A stretch of 64,000 nucleotides of DNA from an uncultured Oscillibacter sp. (lineage in GTDB: Bacteria; Bacillota; Clostridia; Oscillospirales; Oscillospiraceae): contig CAJTKE010000007.1 of assembly GCA_910576865.1 (NCBI GenBank), positions 1-64,000 of the forward strand, written 5' to 3'. A model generated the notes under the pieces. It was not told the origin of the DNA. It did not search any database and worked only from the letters and a program-made list of their open reading frames with translations. Below, in pieces: positions 38,112 to 47,702 of this stretch. Within the stretch, counting starts at the first letter, position 1. Each line of letters opens with the position of its first letter. Position numbers and translations under genes: made by a program.

Positions 38112-40736
38112 ATGGCAGAGCTGACCCCCATGATGAAGCAGTACCTGGAGATCAAGGAGCAGAACCCGGACTCCATCCTGTTCTTCCGCCTGGGCGACTT
38201 TTACGAGATGTTCGCCGAGGACGCCCGGCTTGCCTCCCGGGAGCTGGACCTGACCCTCACCAGCCGGGACAGGGGCAAGCGGGCCAAGCCCGAGGAGGAG
38301 CAGATCCCCATGTGCGGCATCCCCTACCACGCCAGCGAGAGCTACATCGCCCGCCTCCTGGCCAAGGGCTACAAGGTGGCCATCTGCGAGCAGATGGAGG
38401 ACCCCGCCGCCGCCAAGGGTCTTGTGAAGCGGGACATCATCCGGGTGGTCACCCCCGGCACCGTGACGGACGCGGCCTGCCTGGACGAGAAGACCGGCAA
38501 CTTCCTCTGCGCCGTCTACGCGGACTCCCGGTCCGCCGGAATCGCCTTCTGCGACATCACCACCGGCCGGGCCCATCTGACGGCCTTCACCGGGAAGGAC
38601 CGGGTGGAGCACGTGGTCAACGAGCTGGGCCGCTTCTCCCCCGCCGAGGCGGTGCTGAACGAAGGGGCTTACTCTGAGACGGCCCTGGTGTCCGCCCTGC
38701 GGGAGAAGTTCCGCTGCCGGGTGGAGAACGCCGGGGAGCGGCGTTTCCTCCTGCCCCAGGCGGAGCGGAGCATCCGCAGGCAGTTCGGGGACGAGGCCTG
38801 GAACCGCCTCCCGGCGGCGGTGCCCGCCGCCGCCATGGCCCTGGGGGGATTGCTGAGCTATCTGTACGAGACCCAGAAGACGGACCTCTCCTACATCAAC
38901 GATCTGGATTACTACGAGCAGGGCCGGTTCATGGAGCTGGACCTGACCGCGAGGCGGAACCTGGAGCTGACGGCGACCATGCGGGGCCGGGAGAAGAAGG
39001 GCAGCCTCCTCTGGGTGCTGGACCGGACCCGGACGCCCATGGGGGGCCGGTGCCTCCGGAGCTGGCTGGAGCGGCCCCTTCTGAACGTGGCCGCCATCAC
39101 CCGGCGCAATGGCGCCGTGGCGGCGCTGGCGGACAGCACCATCGACCGGGAGGAGCTCATCGCCGCCCTCGGCGGCCTGGGGGACATGGAGCGGCTCATC
39201 GGCCGCATCGTCTACGGCTCCGCCGGGGGACGGGACCTCAGCGCCCTCCGGTCCGCCATTGAGAGGCTGCCGGAGATCCGGGGGCGGCTGGCGGCGTTTC
39301 CGGACCGCCGCCTCCAGGAGCTTTCGGAGGAGATGGACGTCCTGGAGGACCTGGGGGAACGCATCGCCAGGACCATCTGCGACGAGCCCCCCTTCTCCGT
39401 CCGGGAGGGGAATTTGATCCGGGACGGCTTCCACCCGGAGGTGGACCGCCTGCGGCACATCCTGAAAAGCGGCAAGGGGGTCATCCCCGAGATGGAGGCC
39501 CGGGAGCGGGAGCGCACGGGCATCCGGAACCTGAAAATCAAGTACAACAAGGTGTTCGGCTACACCATCGAGGTCTCCAACAGCTACAAGGGAGAGGTGC
39601 CGGAGACTTACATCCGCAAGCAGACCCTGGCGGGGGCGGAGCGCTACATCACCCAGGAATTGAAGGAGCTGGAGAACTCCATCCTCACCGCCTCCGACCG
39701 GGTGGTGGCCCTGGAGTACGAGCTCTTCACGGAGCTCCGCCAGGAGATCTCCGCCGCCTCCGCCCGGGTGCTGAAAACCGCCGCCGCCGTCGCCGAGGCG
39801 GACGCCCTGGCGTCTCTCGCCGCCGTGGCGGTGCGGAACGGCTACTGCCGCCCGGACGTGGACGAGTCCGGCGTCATCGAGATCAAGGAGGGCCGGCACC
39901 CCGTGGTGGAGCGGGTCCTCAAGGACAGCCTCTTCGTCCCCAACGACACCTTCCTGGGGGAAAAGGAGAGTCGGATCGCCGTCATCACCGGGCCCAACAT
40001 GGCGGGCAAATCCACCTACATGCGGCAGGTGGCCCTGATTGTCCTCATGGCCCAGATGGGGAGCTTCGTCCCCGCCTCCCGCGCCCGCATCGGCGTGGTG
40101 GACCGGATTTTCACCCGGGTGGGGGCCAGCGACGACCTCGCCGCCGGGCAGTCCACCTTCATGGTGGAGATGACGGAGGTGGCGGACATCCTCCGCCGGG
40201 CCACCAGGCGGTCCCTTCTCATCCTGGACGAGATCGGCCGGGGCACCTCCACCTTCGACGGCATGTCGATCGCCCGGGCCGTCCTGGAGCACTGCGCGAA
40301 CCCCAAGACCCTGGGGGCCAAGACCCTCTTCGCCACCCACTACCACGAGCTGACGGAGCTGGAGAACTCCCTCCCGGGAACGGTGAACTGTAACATCGCC
40401 GTCAAGACCCGGGGGGAGGAAATCGTCTTCCTCCGGAAGATCCTCCCCGGCGGGGCGGACCGGAGCTACGGCATCGAGGTCGCCAGGCTGGCGGGCCTGC
40501 CGGAAAAGGTTCTTCAGCGGGCCCGGCAGGTGCTGGAGGAGCTGGAACGGGAGCACGGCGTGCAGTACACCGCCCCCCGGAAAGAGGCGGAGCAGGTTTC
40601 CCTGGACGCCATGAGCGAGGGGGAGGTGCTGGACGCCCTGCGCCGCTGCCAGCCGGACACCCTGACCCCCATCGAGGCCATGGGCCTCCTCTACGAGCTG
40701 AAGCGAAAGCTCCGGCAGGGGGACGGCCATGGCTGA
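38112..40736 (+). CDS. mutS: DNA mismatch repair protein MutS
   Basis: 874 residues, usual MutS1 size. Mismatch-binding domain I with FYEMFAEDA near 35 (the Phe-x-Glu motif region: RLGDFYEMF), connector, core and clamp, then the ABC ATPase: Walker A GPNMAGKST (about 627-635), Walker B LLILDEIGRGTSTFDG and the signature. C-terminal helix-turn-helix dimerisation region and a short tail. Works with MutL, encoded 1.6 kb downstream. The CPBP gene overlaps its last 8 nt, indicating coupling. RBS AGAGGGAACC. Confidence 0.98.
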   Translation: MAELTPMMKQYLEIKEQNPDSILFFRLGDFYEMFAEDARLASRELDLTLTSRDRGKRAKPEEEQIPMCGIPYHASESYIARLLAKGYKVAICEQMEDPAAAKGLVKRDIIRVVTPGTVTDAACLDEKTGNFLCAVYADSRSAGIAFCDITTGRAHLTAFTGKDRVEHVVNELGRFSPAEAVLNEGAYSETALVSALREKFRCRVENAGERRFLLPQAERSIRRQFGDEAWNRLPAAVPAAAMALGGLLSYLYETQKTDLSYINDLDYYEQGRFMELDLTARRNLELTATMRGREKKGSLLWVLDRTRTPMGGRCLRSWLERPLLNVAAITRRNGAVAALADSTIDREELIAALGGLGDMERLIGRIVYGSAGGRDLSALRSAIERLPEIRGRLAAFPDRRLQELSEEMDVLEDLGERIARTICDEPPFSVREGNLIRDGFHPEVDRLRHILKSGKGVIPEMEARERERTGIRNLKIKYNKVFGYTIEVSNSYKGEVPETYIRKQTLAGAERYITQELKELENSILTASDRVVALEYELFTELRQEISAASARVLKTAAAVAEADALASLAAVAVRNGYCRPDVDESGVIEIKEGRHPVVERVLKDSLFVPNDTFLGEKESRIAVITGPNMAGKSTYMRQVALIVLMAQMGSFVPASRARIGVVDRIFTRVGASDDLAAGQSTFMVEMTEVADILRRATRRSLLILDEIGRGTSTFDGMSIARAVLEHCANPKTLGAKTLFATHYHELTELENSLPGTVNCNIAVKTRGEEIVFLRKILPGGADRSYGIEVARLAGLPEKVLQRARQVLEELEREHGVQYTAPRKEAEQVSLDAMSEGEVLDALRRCQPDTLTPIEAMGLLYELKRKLRQGDGHG

Positions 40737-41439
40737 AAAGAGACACGCCGGGAGCCTCACGAGGCTGGAGCGGGTGGGGGGCACGGCCTTCTTCGTGTTC
40801 TATCTCCTCCTCCTCCCCCTGGCGGCGGGACCCGCCCGGGGACTGGCGGAGGAGCTTCTGGGCCGCCCCGTCTCCGGGGAGCTCTACGGCGCGGCGTATT
40901 ACTACGGCCTCTTCGCCGTGACGGCCATCCTCTTTCACCACACCCTGGCCGTCTCCACCCGCCGCTTCCTGGACGAGCCGGCCCTGACCCTCAAGACGGC
41001 GGCGGTGGGCGTGGTGGCCCACTACGGCCTCCTGGAGCTGGCGTCCCGGCTGGGGCGGCTCTTCGCGGACCGCTCCGCCAATCTGAACGACGCCGCCATC
41101 TCCGCCCGGACCGGCAGCGCCCCCCACATGACGCTGCTGATCGTCCTCTTCCTGGCCCCCTTTGTGGAGGAGACGCTGTTCCGCGGCCTGGTCTTCGGCG
41201 GGCTGAAGGGGCGGAGCCGCCCCCTGGCCTACGCCGCCAGCTGCGCCCTCTTCGCCCTGGCCCACGTGTGGCAGTTCGCCGTGGCGGGGCGGGACCCGGC
41301 CTACTTCCTGCTGATGGCGCAGTATCTGATTCCCGGGCTGGTGCTGGCCTGGGCCTATGACCACGCGGGGACCCTCTGGGCCTCCGTCGCCCTCCACGCC
41401 GGGGTCAACGCCCTGTCGGCCCTGGCGGGGAGCGTATAA
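40729..41439 (+). CDS. CPBP-family intramembrane metalloprotease
   Basis: 236 residues, about 6 membrane segments. Glutamyl-type protease motifs: FVEETLFRGLVFG (Glu-Glu, Arg), FALAHVWQFAV (His) and HAGVNAL (His, Asn) in the expected order, so it should be catalytically intact. Family members (Abi/CaaX-like) process or degrade membrane peptides; in Gram-positives some give bacteriocin immunity. Start overlaps the mutS end by 8 nt. Specific substrate unknown. Confidence 0.92.
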   Translation: MAEKRHAGSLTRLERVGGTAFFVFYLLLLPLAAGPARGLAEELLGRPVSGELYGAAYYYGLFAVTAILFHHTLAVSTRRFLDEPALTLKTAAVGVVAHYGLLELASRLGRLFADRSANLNDAAISARTGSAPHMTLLIVLFLAPFVEETLFRGLVFGGLKGRSRPLAYAASCALFALAHVWQFAVAGRDPAYFLLMAQYLIPGLVLAWAYDHAGTLWASVALHAGVNALSALAGSV

Positions 41440-41457
41440 ACGCAAGGACGTGTGCTT

Positions 41458-42369
41458 ATGAGTTTTCTGGACACCCTGGCGGAGATGCTGGTGCTGCTCT
41501 TCGCCATCCTCTGCGGCTATGCCGCCAACCGCCTGGGCATCCTGGGCGGCGAGACCGACAAAAAGATATCGAAGCTGCTGCTCAGCGTCACCATGCCCGC
41601 CATGATCCTGGGGGCCGTCTCCACCGGGGAGACCCTGCCGGAGGTCTCGGTGGTGCTGGGGGTCTTGAAGGTGGCGGTGGTGTTCTACGGGCTGGAGTTC
41701 GCCCTGGCCCTGGCGGTCCCGCCCCTGCTCGGCGGCGGGCCGGGACAGAAGGGCGTGTGGCGCTATACCCTGGTGTTCCCCAACGTGGGCTTCATCGGCT
41801 ATCCGGTGGCGGTGGCCCTCTTTGGGCCGGAGGCGCTGTTTTACGCCGTCATCCTGGTCCTGCCCTTCAACCTTCTCTCCTTCACCCTGGGGCCCCTGAT
41901 GCTGACCGGGGCGAAGCGGTTCAGCCTCCGGCAGATGTTCTCCCCCTGCGTCGTGGCGTCGATTCTGGCGCTGGCGCTGGCCCTGGGGCGGCTGCGGCCC
42001 CCGGCCATGGTGGGGGAGGCGCTGGAGTTCGTGGGCGGCATCACCGTGCCGCTGTCCCTGATGTTCGTGGGGTCGTTGCTGGCGGGCCTGCCCATGGGGC
42101 GGCTGCTGGCCTCCCCCAGGCTCTGGATTCTGACGGCGGTGCGGCTGCTGGCCATGCCGGCGGCCCTGTGCCCCATTCTCCGGGCCCTGGGGACGGAGCC
42201 CATGATCCTGGGCATCGCCGTCACCCAGATGGCCATGCCGGCGGCGGTGAACGGGTCCCTCCTGTGCATGGAGTACGGCGGGGACGCGGAGTGCATGGCT
42301 CAGATCACCTTCGTCTCCACCCTGGCGTCCATCGTCACCATTCCCATCGTGGCGGCGCTGCTTCTGTGA
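41458..42369 (+). CDS. AEC family transporter (auxin efflux carrier-like)
   Basis: 303 residues, about 10 membrane helices in two halves (LLFAILCGYAANRLGIL ... TMPAMILGAVS; then VGGITVPLSLMFVGSLLAG ... QMAMPAAVN). AEC members in bacteria export or import malate or other organic acids. ATG at 41458 preferred to GTG at 41452. Lies between CPBP and mutL with short gaps, so it is inside the mutS-mutL transcription unit. Confidence 0.9.
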   Translation: MSFLDTLAEMLVLLFAILCGYAANRLGILGGETDKKISKLLLSVTMPAMILGAVSTGETLPEVSVVLGVLKVAVVFYGLEFALALAVPPLLGGGPGQKGVWRYTLVFPNVGFIGYPVAVALFGPEALFYAVILVLPFNLLSFTLGPLMLTGAKRFSLRQMFSPCVVASILALALALGRLRPPAMVGEALEFVGGITVPLSLMFVGSLLAGLPMGRLLASPRLWILTAVRLLAMPAALCPILRALGTEPMILGIAVTQMAMPAAVNGSLLCMEYGGDAECMAQITFVSTLASIVTIPIVAALLL

Positions 42370-42393
42370 GCGCCCCGGAAAGGAGGAGGCCCC

Positions 42394-44307
42394 ATGCCTG
42401 AAATCAGACAGCTTCCCCCCCACGTGGCGGACCTCATCGCCGCCGGGGAGGTGGTGGAGCGCCCCGCCAGCGTCGTCAAGGAGCTGGTGGAGAACGCCGT
42501 GGACGCCGGGAGCTCCGCCATCGTGGTGGAGCTCCGCCGGGGGGGCATGGGCCTCATCCGGGTGACGGACAACGGCCGGGGCATCGCCCCGGACGAGCTG
42601 CCCACGGCCTTCCTCCGCCACGCCACCTCCAAGCTCCGATGTCCCGAGGACCTGGGAAAAATCGGCACCCTGGGCTTCCGGGGGGAGGCCCTGGCGGCCA
42701 TCTCCGCCGTCAGCCGGGTGGAGATTCAGACCCGCCGCCGGGGGGACGGCGCAGGGGCGTCCCTGCGCCTGGAGGGCGGCGTCCCCGGGGCGGTGGAGGA
42801 GACCGGCGCCCCGGAGGGCACCACCATCCTGGTCCGGGACCTCTTCTACAACACCCCGGCCCGGCTGAAATTCATGAAAAAGGACAGCGCCGAGACGGCG
42901 GCCGCCGCCGGGCTGATGCAGCATCTGGCCCTGTCCCACCCCGATATCTCCTTTAAGTTCCTCAAGGACGGCCAGGAGGCCCTCCACACCCCCGGGGACG
43001 GGCGGCTGGACTCCGCCGTGTACGCGGCCCTGGGCCGGGACTTCGCCCGGAGCCTCCTCCCCGTCAAGGGGGGCGGCGACGGCGTCGGCGTCTCCGGCTT
43101 CATCACGGCGCCCCTCCAGGGCCGCGGGTCCCGGGGGATGCAGGTCTTCTTCGTCAACGGGCGCTTCATCAAGTCCCAGCTTCTGACCGCCGCCCTGGAG
43201 GAGGGCTATCGGAACCAGCTCATGAAGGGCCGCTTCCCCGGCTGCGTGTTGGCGGTGGAACTGCCGGTGACGGAGGTGGACGTCAACGTCCACCCCGCCA
43301 AGACGCAGGTGAAGTTCGCCCGGGAGAAGGCGGTCTTCGACGCGGTGTACCACACGGTGCTGGACGCCCTGGCGGAGCGGGGCGGGCCGGTCTCCCCCGC
43401 CCCGGCGGCGGAGGCGGAAAGGACCGTGAACCCCCGGGAAGATTTCTTCCGGTCCATGGACGCCAAGACCTTCCGGGAGCGGGGGACGGAGAAGGCCCCC
43501 GGGAGCGCCGCCCCCCTCCCCTCCTGGAGCACCGAGCGGACGGGACCCCGGCTGTCGGACGTGGCGCCGCCGCCGGTCCCGGGGGGAAGGAAGCCCTTCC
43601 CGCCCCTGCGGAAGGACGCGCCGTCCTCCGTGGTCCGGCAAAAACAGATGGAAGCGCCCCCGGCGGAGAAGCGCCCCCCCGTCCCCGCCATTCCCCAGGC
43701 GGGGGCGGAGCTCCCCGGGCAGGAGGCCCTGGAGCCCCGAAAGGAGGCCCCCTGGCGCATCGCCGGGGAGGTGCTGCGGACCTACATCGTCTGCGAGAGC
43801 GAGGCGGGGGAGGTCTTCCTCATCGACAAGCACGCCGCCCACGAGCGGATCAACTTCGACCGGCTGAAGGCCGCCCGGGAGCCCCCCATGCGCCAGACCC
43901 TGCTGACCCCCGCCGCCGTGGAGCCGGGGCGGGAGGAGGCGGCGCTGCTGCTGGAGAACCTGCCCCTTCTGGAGGACTTCGGCTTTTCCTGCGAGGACTT
44001 CGGCGGCGGGACGGTGCTGGTCCGGGAGGTCCCGGCGGACATCGACGCCGCCGGCGTGACGGCCACCCTGGAGGAGATCGCCGGAGAGCTCCGCCAGGGC
44101 CGCTCCCCCGCCGAGCGCCGGGAGGCCCTGCTCCACACCATGGCCTGCAAGGCCGCCATCAAGGGCGGCTGGAAAACCAGCCCGGAGGAGCTCCGGGCGC
44201 TGGTGGAGAAGGTGCAGAGCGGCGAGGTGCGGTACTGTCCCCACGGCCGGCCCGTGGCGGTGAAGATTACAAAGCATGAGTTGGAAAAGCTCTTCAAGCG
44301 GGCGTAA
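42394..44307 (+). CDS. mutL: DNA mismatch repair protein MutL
   Basis: 637 residues. N-terminal GHKL ATPase: VKELVENAVDAGSS (Glu catalytic, Asn Mg ligand), DNGRGI, GFRGEAL (about 93-99), and VNGRF. A long Pro-rich linker (about 335-445) then the C-terminal dimerisation/nuclease domain with DKHAAHERINFD, which corresponds to the DQHAx2Ex4E endonuclease motif (Lys for Gln, Asp for the last Glu), and PHGRPVAVKI. So the nicking activity of Gram-positive MutL is probably kept. Translated after AEC with AAAGGAGG. Confidence 0.97.
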   Translation: MPEIRQLPPHVADLIAAGEVVERPASVVKELVENAVDAGSSAIVVELRRGGMGLIRVTDNGRGIAPDELPTAFLRHATSKLRCPEDLGKIGTLGFRGEALAAISAVSRVEIQTRRRGDGAGASLRLEGGVPGAVEETGAPEGTTILVRDLFYNTPARLKFMKKDSAETAAAAGLMQHLALSHPDISFKFLKDGQEALHTPGDGRLDSAVYAALGRDFARSLLPVKGGGDGVGVSGFITAPLQGRGSRGMQVFFVNGRFIKSQLLTAALEEGYRNQLMKGRFPGCVLAVELPVTEVDVNVHPAKTQVKFAREKAVFDAVYHTVLDALAERGGPVSPAPAAEAERTVNPREDFFRSMDAKTFRERGTEKAPGSAAPLPSWSTERTGPRLSDVAPPPVPGGRKPFPPLRKDAPSSVVRQKQMEAPPAEKRPPVPAIPQAGAELPGQEALEPRKEAPWRIAGEVLRTYIVCESEAGEVFLIDKHAAHERINFDRLKAAREPPMRQTLLTPAAVEPGREEAALLLENLPLLEDFGFSCEDFGGGTVLVREVPADIDAAGVTATLEEIAGELRQGRSPAERREALLHTMACKAAIKGGWKTSPEELRALVEKVQSGEVRYCPHGRPVAVKITKHELEKLFKRA

Positions 44308-44446
44308 GCATGCTTCAAGAGGGGACTTCGTCTCCCCTTGAGATTCCCCCCTCCAGTGACGCCGGTCACTGGAGCCGCCGCCCCAGGCGGCTGGAGTATC
44401 GGAATTTTTGTGACGCGCATGCCGTCACAAAAATAATTCCAATTGT
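44308..44446 (+). other. Three consecutive hairpins after mutL
   Basis: TCAAGAGGGGAC/GTCTCCCCTTGA, CTCCAGTGAC/GTCACTGGAG and GGAATTTTTGTGACG/CGTCACAAAAATAATTCC (44401-44440). The last may serve as terminator for mutL. Confidence 0.5.
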
Positions 44447-44464
44447 ATGGAAGAAGGAAGAAGC

Positions 44465-45055
44465 ATGAAACTGCTGTTGATCGACGGCTGTGTCAGCCAG
44501 CGGGGCCCCGGGTCCCGGACCCGGGCGCTGGCGGAGGCCTTTCTCTCCGCCTTCCGGGAGGCCAACCCCGAGGCGGAGGTGGAGACCGTCCGCCTGGAGA
44601 AGCTGGATATCAGGCCCTTTCTCCCCGCCGCCCTGGAAGAGCGGGACGCCCTGGCGTCCGTCGGGGCCTTTGACGCGCCGGTCTTTGCCCTGGCCCGGCA
44701 GTTCCGGGCCGCGGACAAAATCGTGGCGGCGGCCCCCTTCTGGGACCTGAGCTTCCCGGCGGTGATGCGGGTGTACATCGAGTACATCTCCGCCAACGGC
44801 CTGTGCTACCACTATGAGGCCGACGGCTGCCACGGGGACTGCAAGGCCTCCCGGCTGGCGTATCTCACCTCCGGCGGGGACCTTGAGCGGGACGAGAGCC
44901 TGGGGGTCCTCTACTGGAGGCAGCTGGCCCGGATGTTCGGCGTGCCCCGGTTTGACTACGTCTTCGCCGGGGGCCTGGACGTGGACCCCGCCAAGGTCCC
45001 GGAGCTCATGGACGCCGCCTGTGAAAAGGCCCGGGCCCTGGGCCGGGAGTTCTGA
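44465..45055 (+). CDS. Flavodoxin-fold NAD(P)H-dependent oxidoreductase
   Basis: 196 residues. NQO1/AzoR-type flavoprotein: KLLLIDGCVSQRGPGSRTRALAEAF at the start (FMN phosphate loop), KIVAAAPFWDLSFPAVMRVYIEYI in the middle and YLTSGGDLE (FMN isoalloxazine contact). These FMN enzymes reduce quinones, azo or nitro compounds. ATG at 44465 has AAGGAAGAAGC ahead. miaA starts 1 nt after its stop codon. A metal-like Cys-His cluster (CYHYEADGCHGDC) about 118-130 is a small peculiarity. Confidence 0.9.
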   Translation: MKLLLIDGCVSQRGPGSRTRALAEAFLSAFREANPEAEVETVRLEKLDIRPFLPAALEERDALASVGAFDAPVFALARQFRAADKIVAAAPFWDLSFPAVMRVYIEYISANGLCYHYEADGCHGDCKASRLAYLTSGGDLERDESLGVLYWRQLARMFGVPRFDYVFAGGLDVDPAKVPELMDAACEKARALGREF

Positions 45056-45056
45056 C

Positions 45057-46001
45057 GTGGCGGGGAAGCTCGTCTGCGTCGTGGGCCCCACGGCCTGCGG
45101 CAAGACCACCCTGGGCGTCCTCCTGGCGAAGAAGTTTGACGGCGAGGTGGTCTCCGCCGACTCCATGCAGATCTACCGGGGGCTGAACATCGGCACCGCC
45201 GCCCCCACGGAAGAAGAGATGGACGGCGTGCCCCACCACATGATTGCCGTGGCGGACCCGGAGGAGCAGTGGTCCGCCGCCCGGTACGCCCGGGAGGCCA
45301 TCCCCATTGTGGACGATATCCTGGCCCGAGGGAAGCTGCCCATCCTGGTGGGGGGCACGGGCCTGTGGATCGACGCGGTGGTCCGGGGCCACGGCTTCGC
45401 GGCGGGCCGCGCCGGGGGGGCCGTGCGGAAGGAGCTGGAGGAGCGCCTCGCGGCGGAGGGGATCGAGCCCCTGCTGGCCGAGCTCCGGCGGGCGGACCCG
45501 GCGGCGGCGGAACGCCTCCACCCGGCGGATGAGAAGCGGATTTTACGGGCCCTGGAGGTCTTCCTGGAGACGGGAAAGACCATCACCGCCCACAACGAGG
45601 AGACGAAAGCCCTGCCCCCCCGGTACGACGCCGTGTGGATCGGCCTCCGGTTCCAGGACCGGGAGGACATGAAGCGCCTCATCGACAAACGGGTGGACCG
45701 CATGGCGGAGGCGGGCCTGCTGGACGAGGTCCGGGCCCTCCTGGGCCGGGGCCTGCCCCGGCGGGCCACGGCCCTCCAGGCCATCGGGTACAAGGAGCTC
45801 CTGGGCGTCCTGGAGGGGACGAGGACGGAGGCGGAGGCCCTGGCGGAGGTGAAGCTCCGCTCCCGGCAGTACGCCAAGCGGCAGCTGACCTGGCTGCGGC
45901 GGAATCCGGCCATCCACTGGATCTTCTGGGAAAAAGACCGGGATTTTGCCCGGGCCCTGCAAATTTCGACGGAAATTCTCTCTGCCGAGGGGGTATCCTG
46001 A
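45057..46001 (+). CDS. miaA: tRNA dimethylallyltransferase
   Basis: 314 residues; transfers dimethylallyl from DMAPP to A37 of tRNAs reading UNN codons, substrate for MiaB (34910). Walker A-like GPTACGKT (10-17), DSMQIYRGLNIGTAAPT, GGTGLWIDAV and the C-terminal SRQYAKRQLTWLRR. Start is GTG at 45057 with GGGAG 8 nt upstream inside the preceding gene's end; no in-frame ATG fits. Followed by hfq, the common miaA-hfq pairing. Confidence 0.96.
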   Translation: MAGKLVCVVGPTACGKTTLGVLLAKKFDGEVVSADSMQIYRGLNIGTAAPTEEEMDGVPHHMIAVADPEEQWSAARYAREAIPIVDDILARGKLPILVGGTGLWIDAVVRGHGFAAGRAGGAVRKELEERLAAEGIEPLLAELRRADPAAAERLHPADEKRILRALEVFLETGKTITAHNEETKALPPRYDAVWIGLRFQDREDMKRLIDKRVDRMAEAGLLDEVRALLGRGLPRRATALQAIGYKELLGVLEGTRTEAEALAEVKLRSRQYAKRQLTWLRRNPAIHWIFWEKDRDFARALQISTEILSAEGVS

Positions 46002-46121
46002 AAACAGGCAAAACGATTCACCCGGAACCTCTCGGGGGCCCCGAGGACTGTCGTTTCGCTGAACCACACAACAGCGCCGCCCCGGGGCGGCGCGCGGACA
46101 AAAGAAAAAGGAGCGGACGAT

Positions 46122-46349
46122 ATGCAGAACAAACAGAGCTTACAGGACCTTTTCCTCCTCCGGGCCAGACGGGACCGGGTGCCCGTCACCATGTTTCTGA
46201 TGAACGGCTTTCAGATGCGGGGGACCATCACCGGCTATGACCCCTTCGTGGTCATCCTGGACAGCGAGGGGCGGCAACAGGTGATCTACAAGCACGCCAT
46301 TTCCACCATCGCCCCCACCCGGCCCGTCTCCCTGAGCGAAGAGGAGTGA
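46122..46349 (+). CDS. hfq: RNA-binding protein Hfq
   Basis: 75 residues, forming a hexameric Sm-like ring that binds sRNA and A-rich mRNA. Sm1: VTMFLMNGFQMRGTITGYDPFVVIL; Sm2: QQVIYKHAISTIAP with the YKH motif of the proximal face. AAAAGGAGCG precedes the ATG. A 120-bp gap after miaA holds two GC-rich hairpins (46040-46056 and 46076-46096). Hfq in the genome fits with the RNA-based elements seen elsewhere in this window, but no link is shown. Confidence 0.97.
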   Translation: MQNKQSLQDLFLLRARRDRVPVTMFLMNGFQMRGTITGYDPFVVILDSEGRQQVIYKHAISTIAPTRPVSLSEEE

Positions 46350-46383
46350 CCGGGCGGACTACATAAGACAGGACAGAGACGCT

Positions 46384-47676
46384 ATGAAGACAAAAAGCGG
46401 CGGATTGGGAACCAGACTGCTGATGATGGCCCTGTTCCTGGGGGTGGCGGCCTACTTCGGCATCCAGGCCTTCCAGTACCTGGACGACCCCCTGGGCGTC
46501 ACCCTGGCCTACCGCTATGAGGTGGAGCGGGGCGTGGATCTGGCGGGCTTCGTGGTCCGGGAGGAGCGGGTCCTCCCCGACGAGGGGGACGGCCTCCTCC
46601 GCATTCAGCGGGCGGAGGGGGAACGGGTGTCCGCCGGGGGCGTGGTGGCCACGGTCTACGCGGACCAGACCTCCCTGGACCGGCAGGCGGAGATCGACAG
46701 CCTGGAAAGCCGGGTGGAGCAGCTCCAGTACGCCCAGGATCTGGCCCTGGCGGCGGAGACCACCCGGAAGCTGGACGCCCAGATCACCCAGAACCTCCTG
46801 GAATACCGCCGCTTCCTGGCGGCGGACAGGCTCTATGACGCGGAGAACGCGGCCCTGGAGCTCCGGGCCCTGGTCCTCAAGCGGGACTACAGCGACGCCG
46901 GGGGCGGGGACATCGGCCTCCAGCTCCAGGAGCTGGGGGCCCGGCTGCTGGAGCTCCGGTCCCAGGCGGAGGGCTCCGTCCGGCGGATCACCGCCCCGGA
47001 GGCGGGGCTCTACTCCGCCGAGGTGGACGGCTTTGAGACCGTGCTGACCCCGGACATGCTGGAGGATCTGACCCCCTCCGGCCTCTCCGCCCTGGCGGCG
47101 GACCCGGCGGTTTCCTCCCGGACGGGGAAGCTGGTGCTGGGGGACGAGTGGTATTACGCCGCCGTCCTCTCCGTGGAGGACGCCCTGACCCTCTGGGAGC
47201 GGCAGGAGGAGGGGGGCGAGACCCTGCTGCTGCGCTTTTCCAAGGGGGTGGACCGGGACCTTCCGGTGACGCTGGAGTCCGTGGGCTCCCAGGAGAACGG
47301 GCGGGCGGCGGCGGTGTTCCGGGGGAACATCCACCTCCAGGAGCTGACGCTGCTGCGCCAGCAGCGGGCCCAGATCATCACCGGCTCCGTGGAGGGCATC
47401 CGGGTGCCCCGGGAGTGCCTCCGGGCGGAGCGGGCGTACCTGGACGAGAGCGGGAAGACCGTCACGGAGGAGCGCACCGGCATCTACTGCCTGGTGGGCC
47501 GGGAGGCCCGGTTCAAGCCGGTGAGGGTGGTCTACAGCGGGGAGAGCTTCGTGCTGGTGGAGCCGGCGCCGGAGCTGAACCCGGAGGTGGCCCAGGACGC
47601 CCGGCGGATCATCCGCCCGGGGGAGCAGGTCATCGTCTCCGCCCGGGGACTGTTTGACGGGAAGGTTTTGCAATAA
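46384..47676 (+). CDS. HlyD-like membrane-fusion protein of the sepF locus
   Basis: 430 residues. One N-terminal membrane helix (about 10-30), then a lipoyl/barrel-sandwich part (VERGVDLAGFVVREERVLP, GERVSAGGVVATVY), a long coiled coil (about 95-200) and a second half ending VIRPGEQVIVS-like (RIIRPGEQVIVSARGLFDG). This is the HlyD-related protein that precedes yggS-sepF in many Clostridia. No ABC transporter is adjacent, so an efflux role is not supported by context; an envelope/division link is more likely. Follows hfq by 34 bp. Confidence 0.82.
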   Translation: MKTKSGGLGTRLLMMALFLGVAAYFGIQAFQYLDDPLGVTLAYRYEVERGVDLAGFVVREERVLPDEGDGLLRIQRAEGERVSAGGVVATVYADQTSLDRQAEIDSLESRVEQLQYAQDLALAAETTRKLDAQITQNLLEYRRFLAADRLYDAENAALELRALVLKRDYSDAGGGDIGLQLQELGARLLELRSQAEGSVRRITAPEAGLYSAEVDGFETVLTPDMLEDLTPSGLSALAADPAVSSRTGKLVLGDEWYYAAVLSVEDALTLWERQEEGGETLLLRFSKGVDRDLPVTLESVGSQENGRAAAVFRGNIHLQELTLLRQQRAQIITGSVEGIRVPRECLRAERAYLDESGKTVTEERTGIYCLVGREARFKPVRVVYSGESFVLVEPAPELNPEVAQDARRIIRPGEQVIVSARGLFDGKVLQ

Positions 47677-47702
47677 CAAGATGAAAGAAAGAGGCTGAGC
47701 AT

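Noticed and set aside
40402..44277. 1291-residue minus-strand frame over mutS to mutL
   Set aside because: Shadow of real genes on the other strand; Gly/Gln/His-rich composition and no domain.
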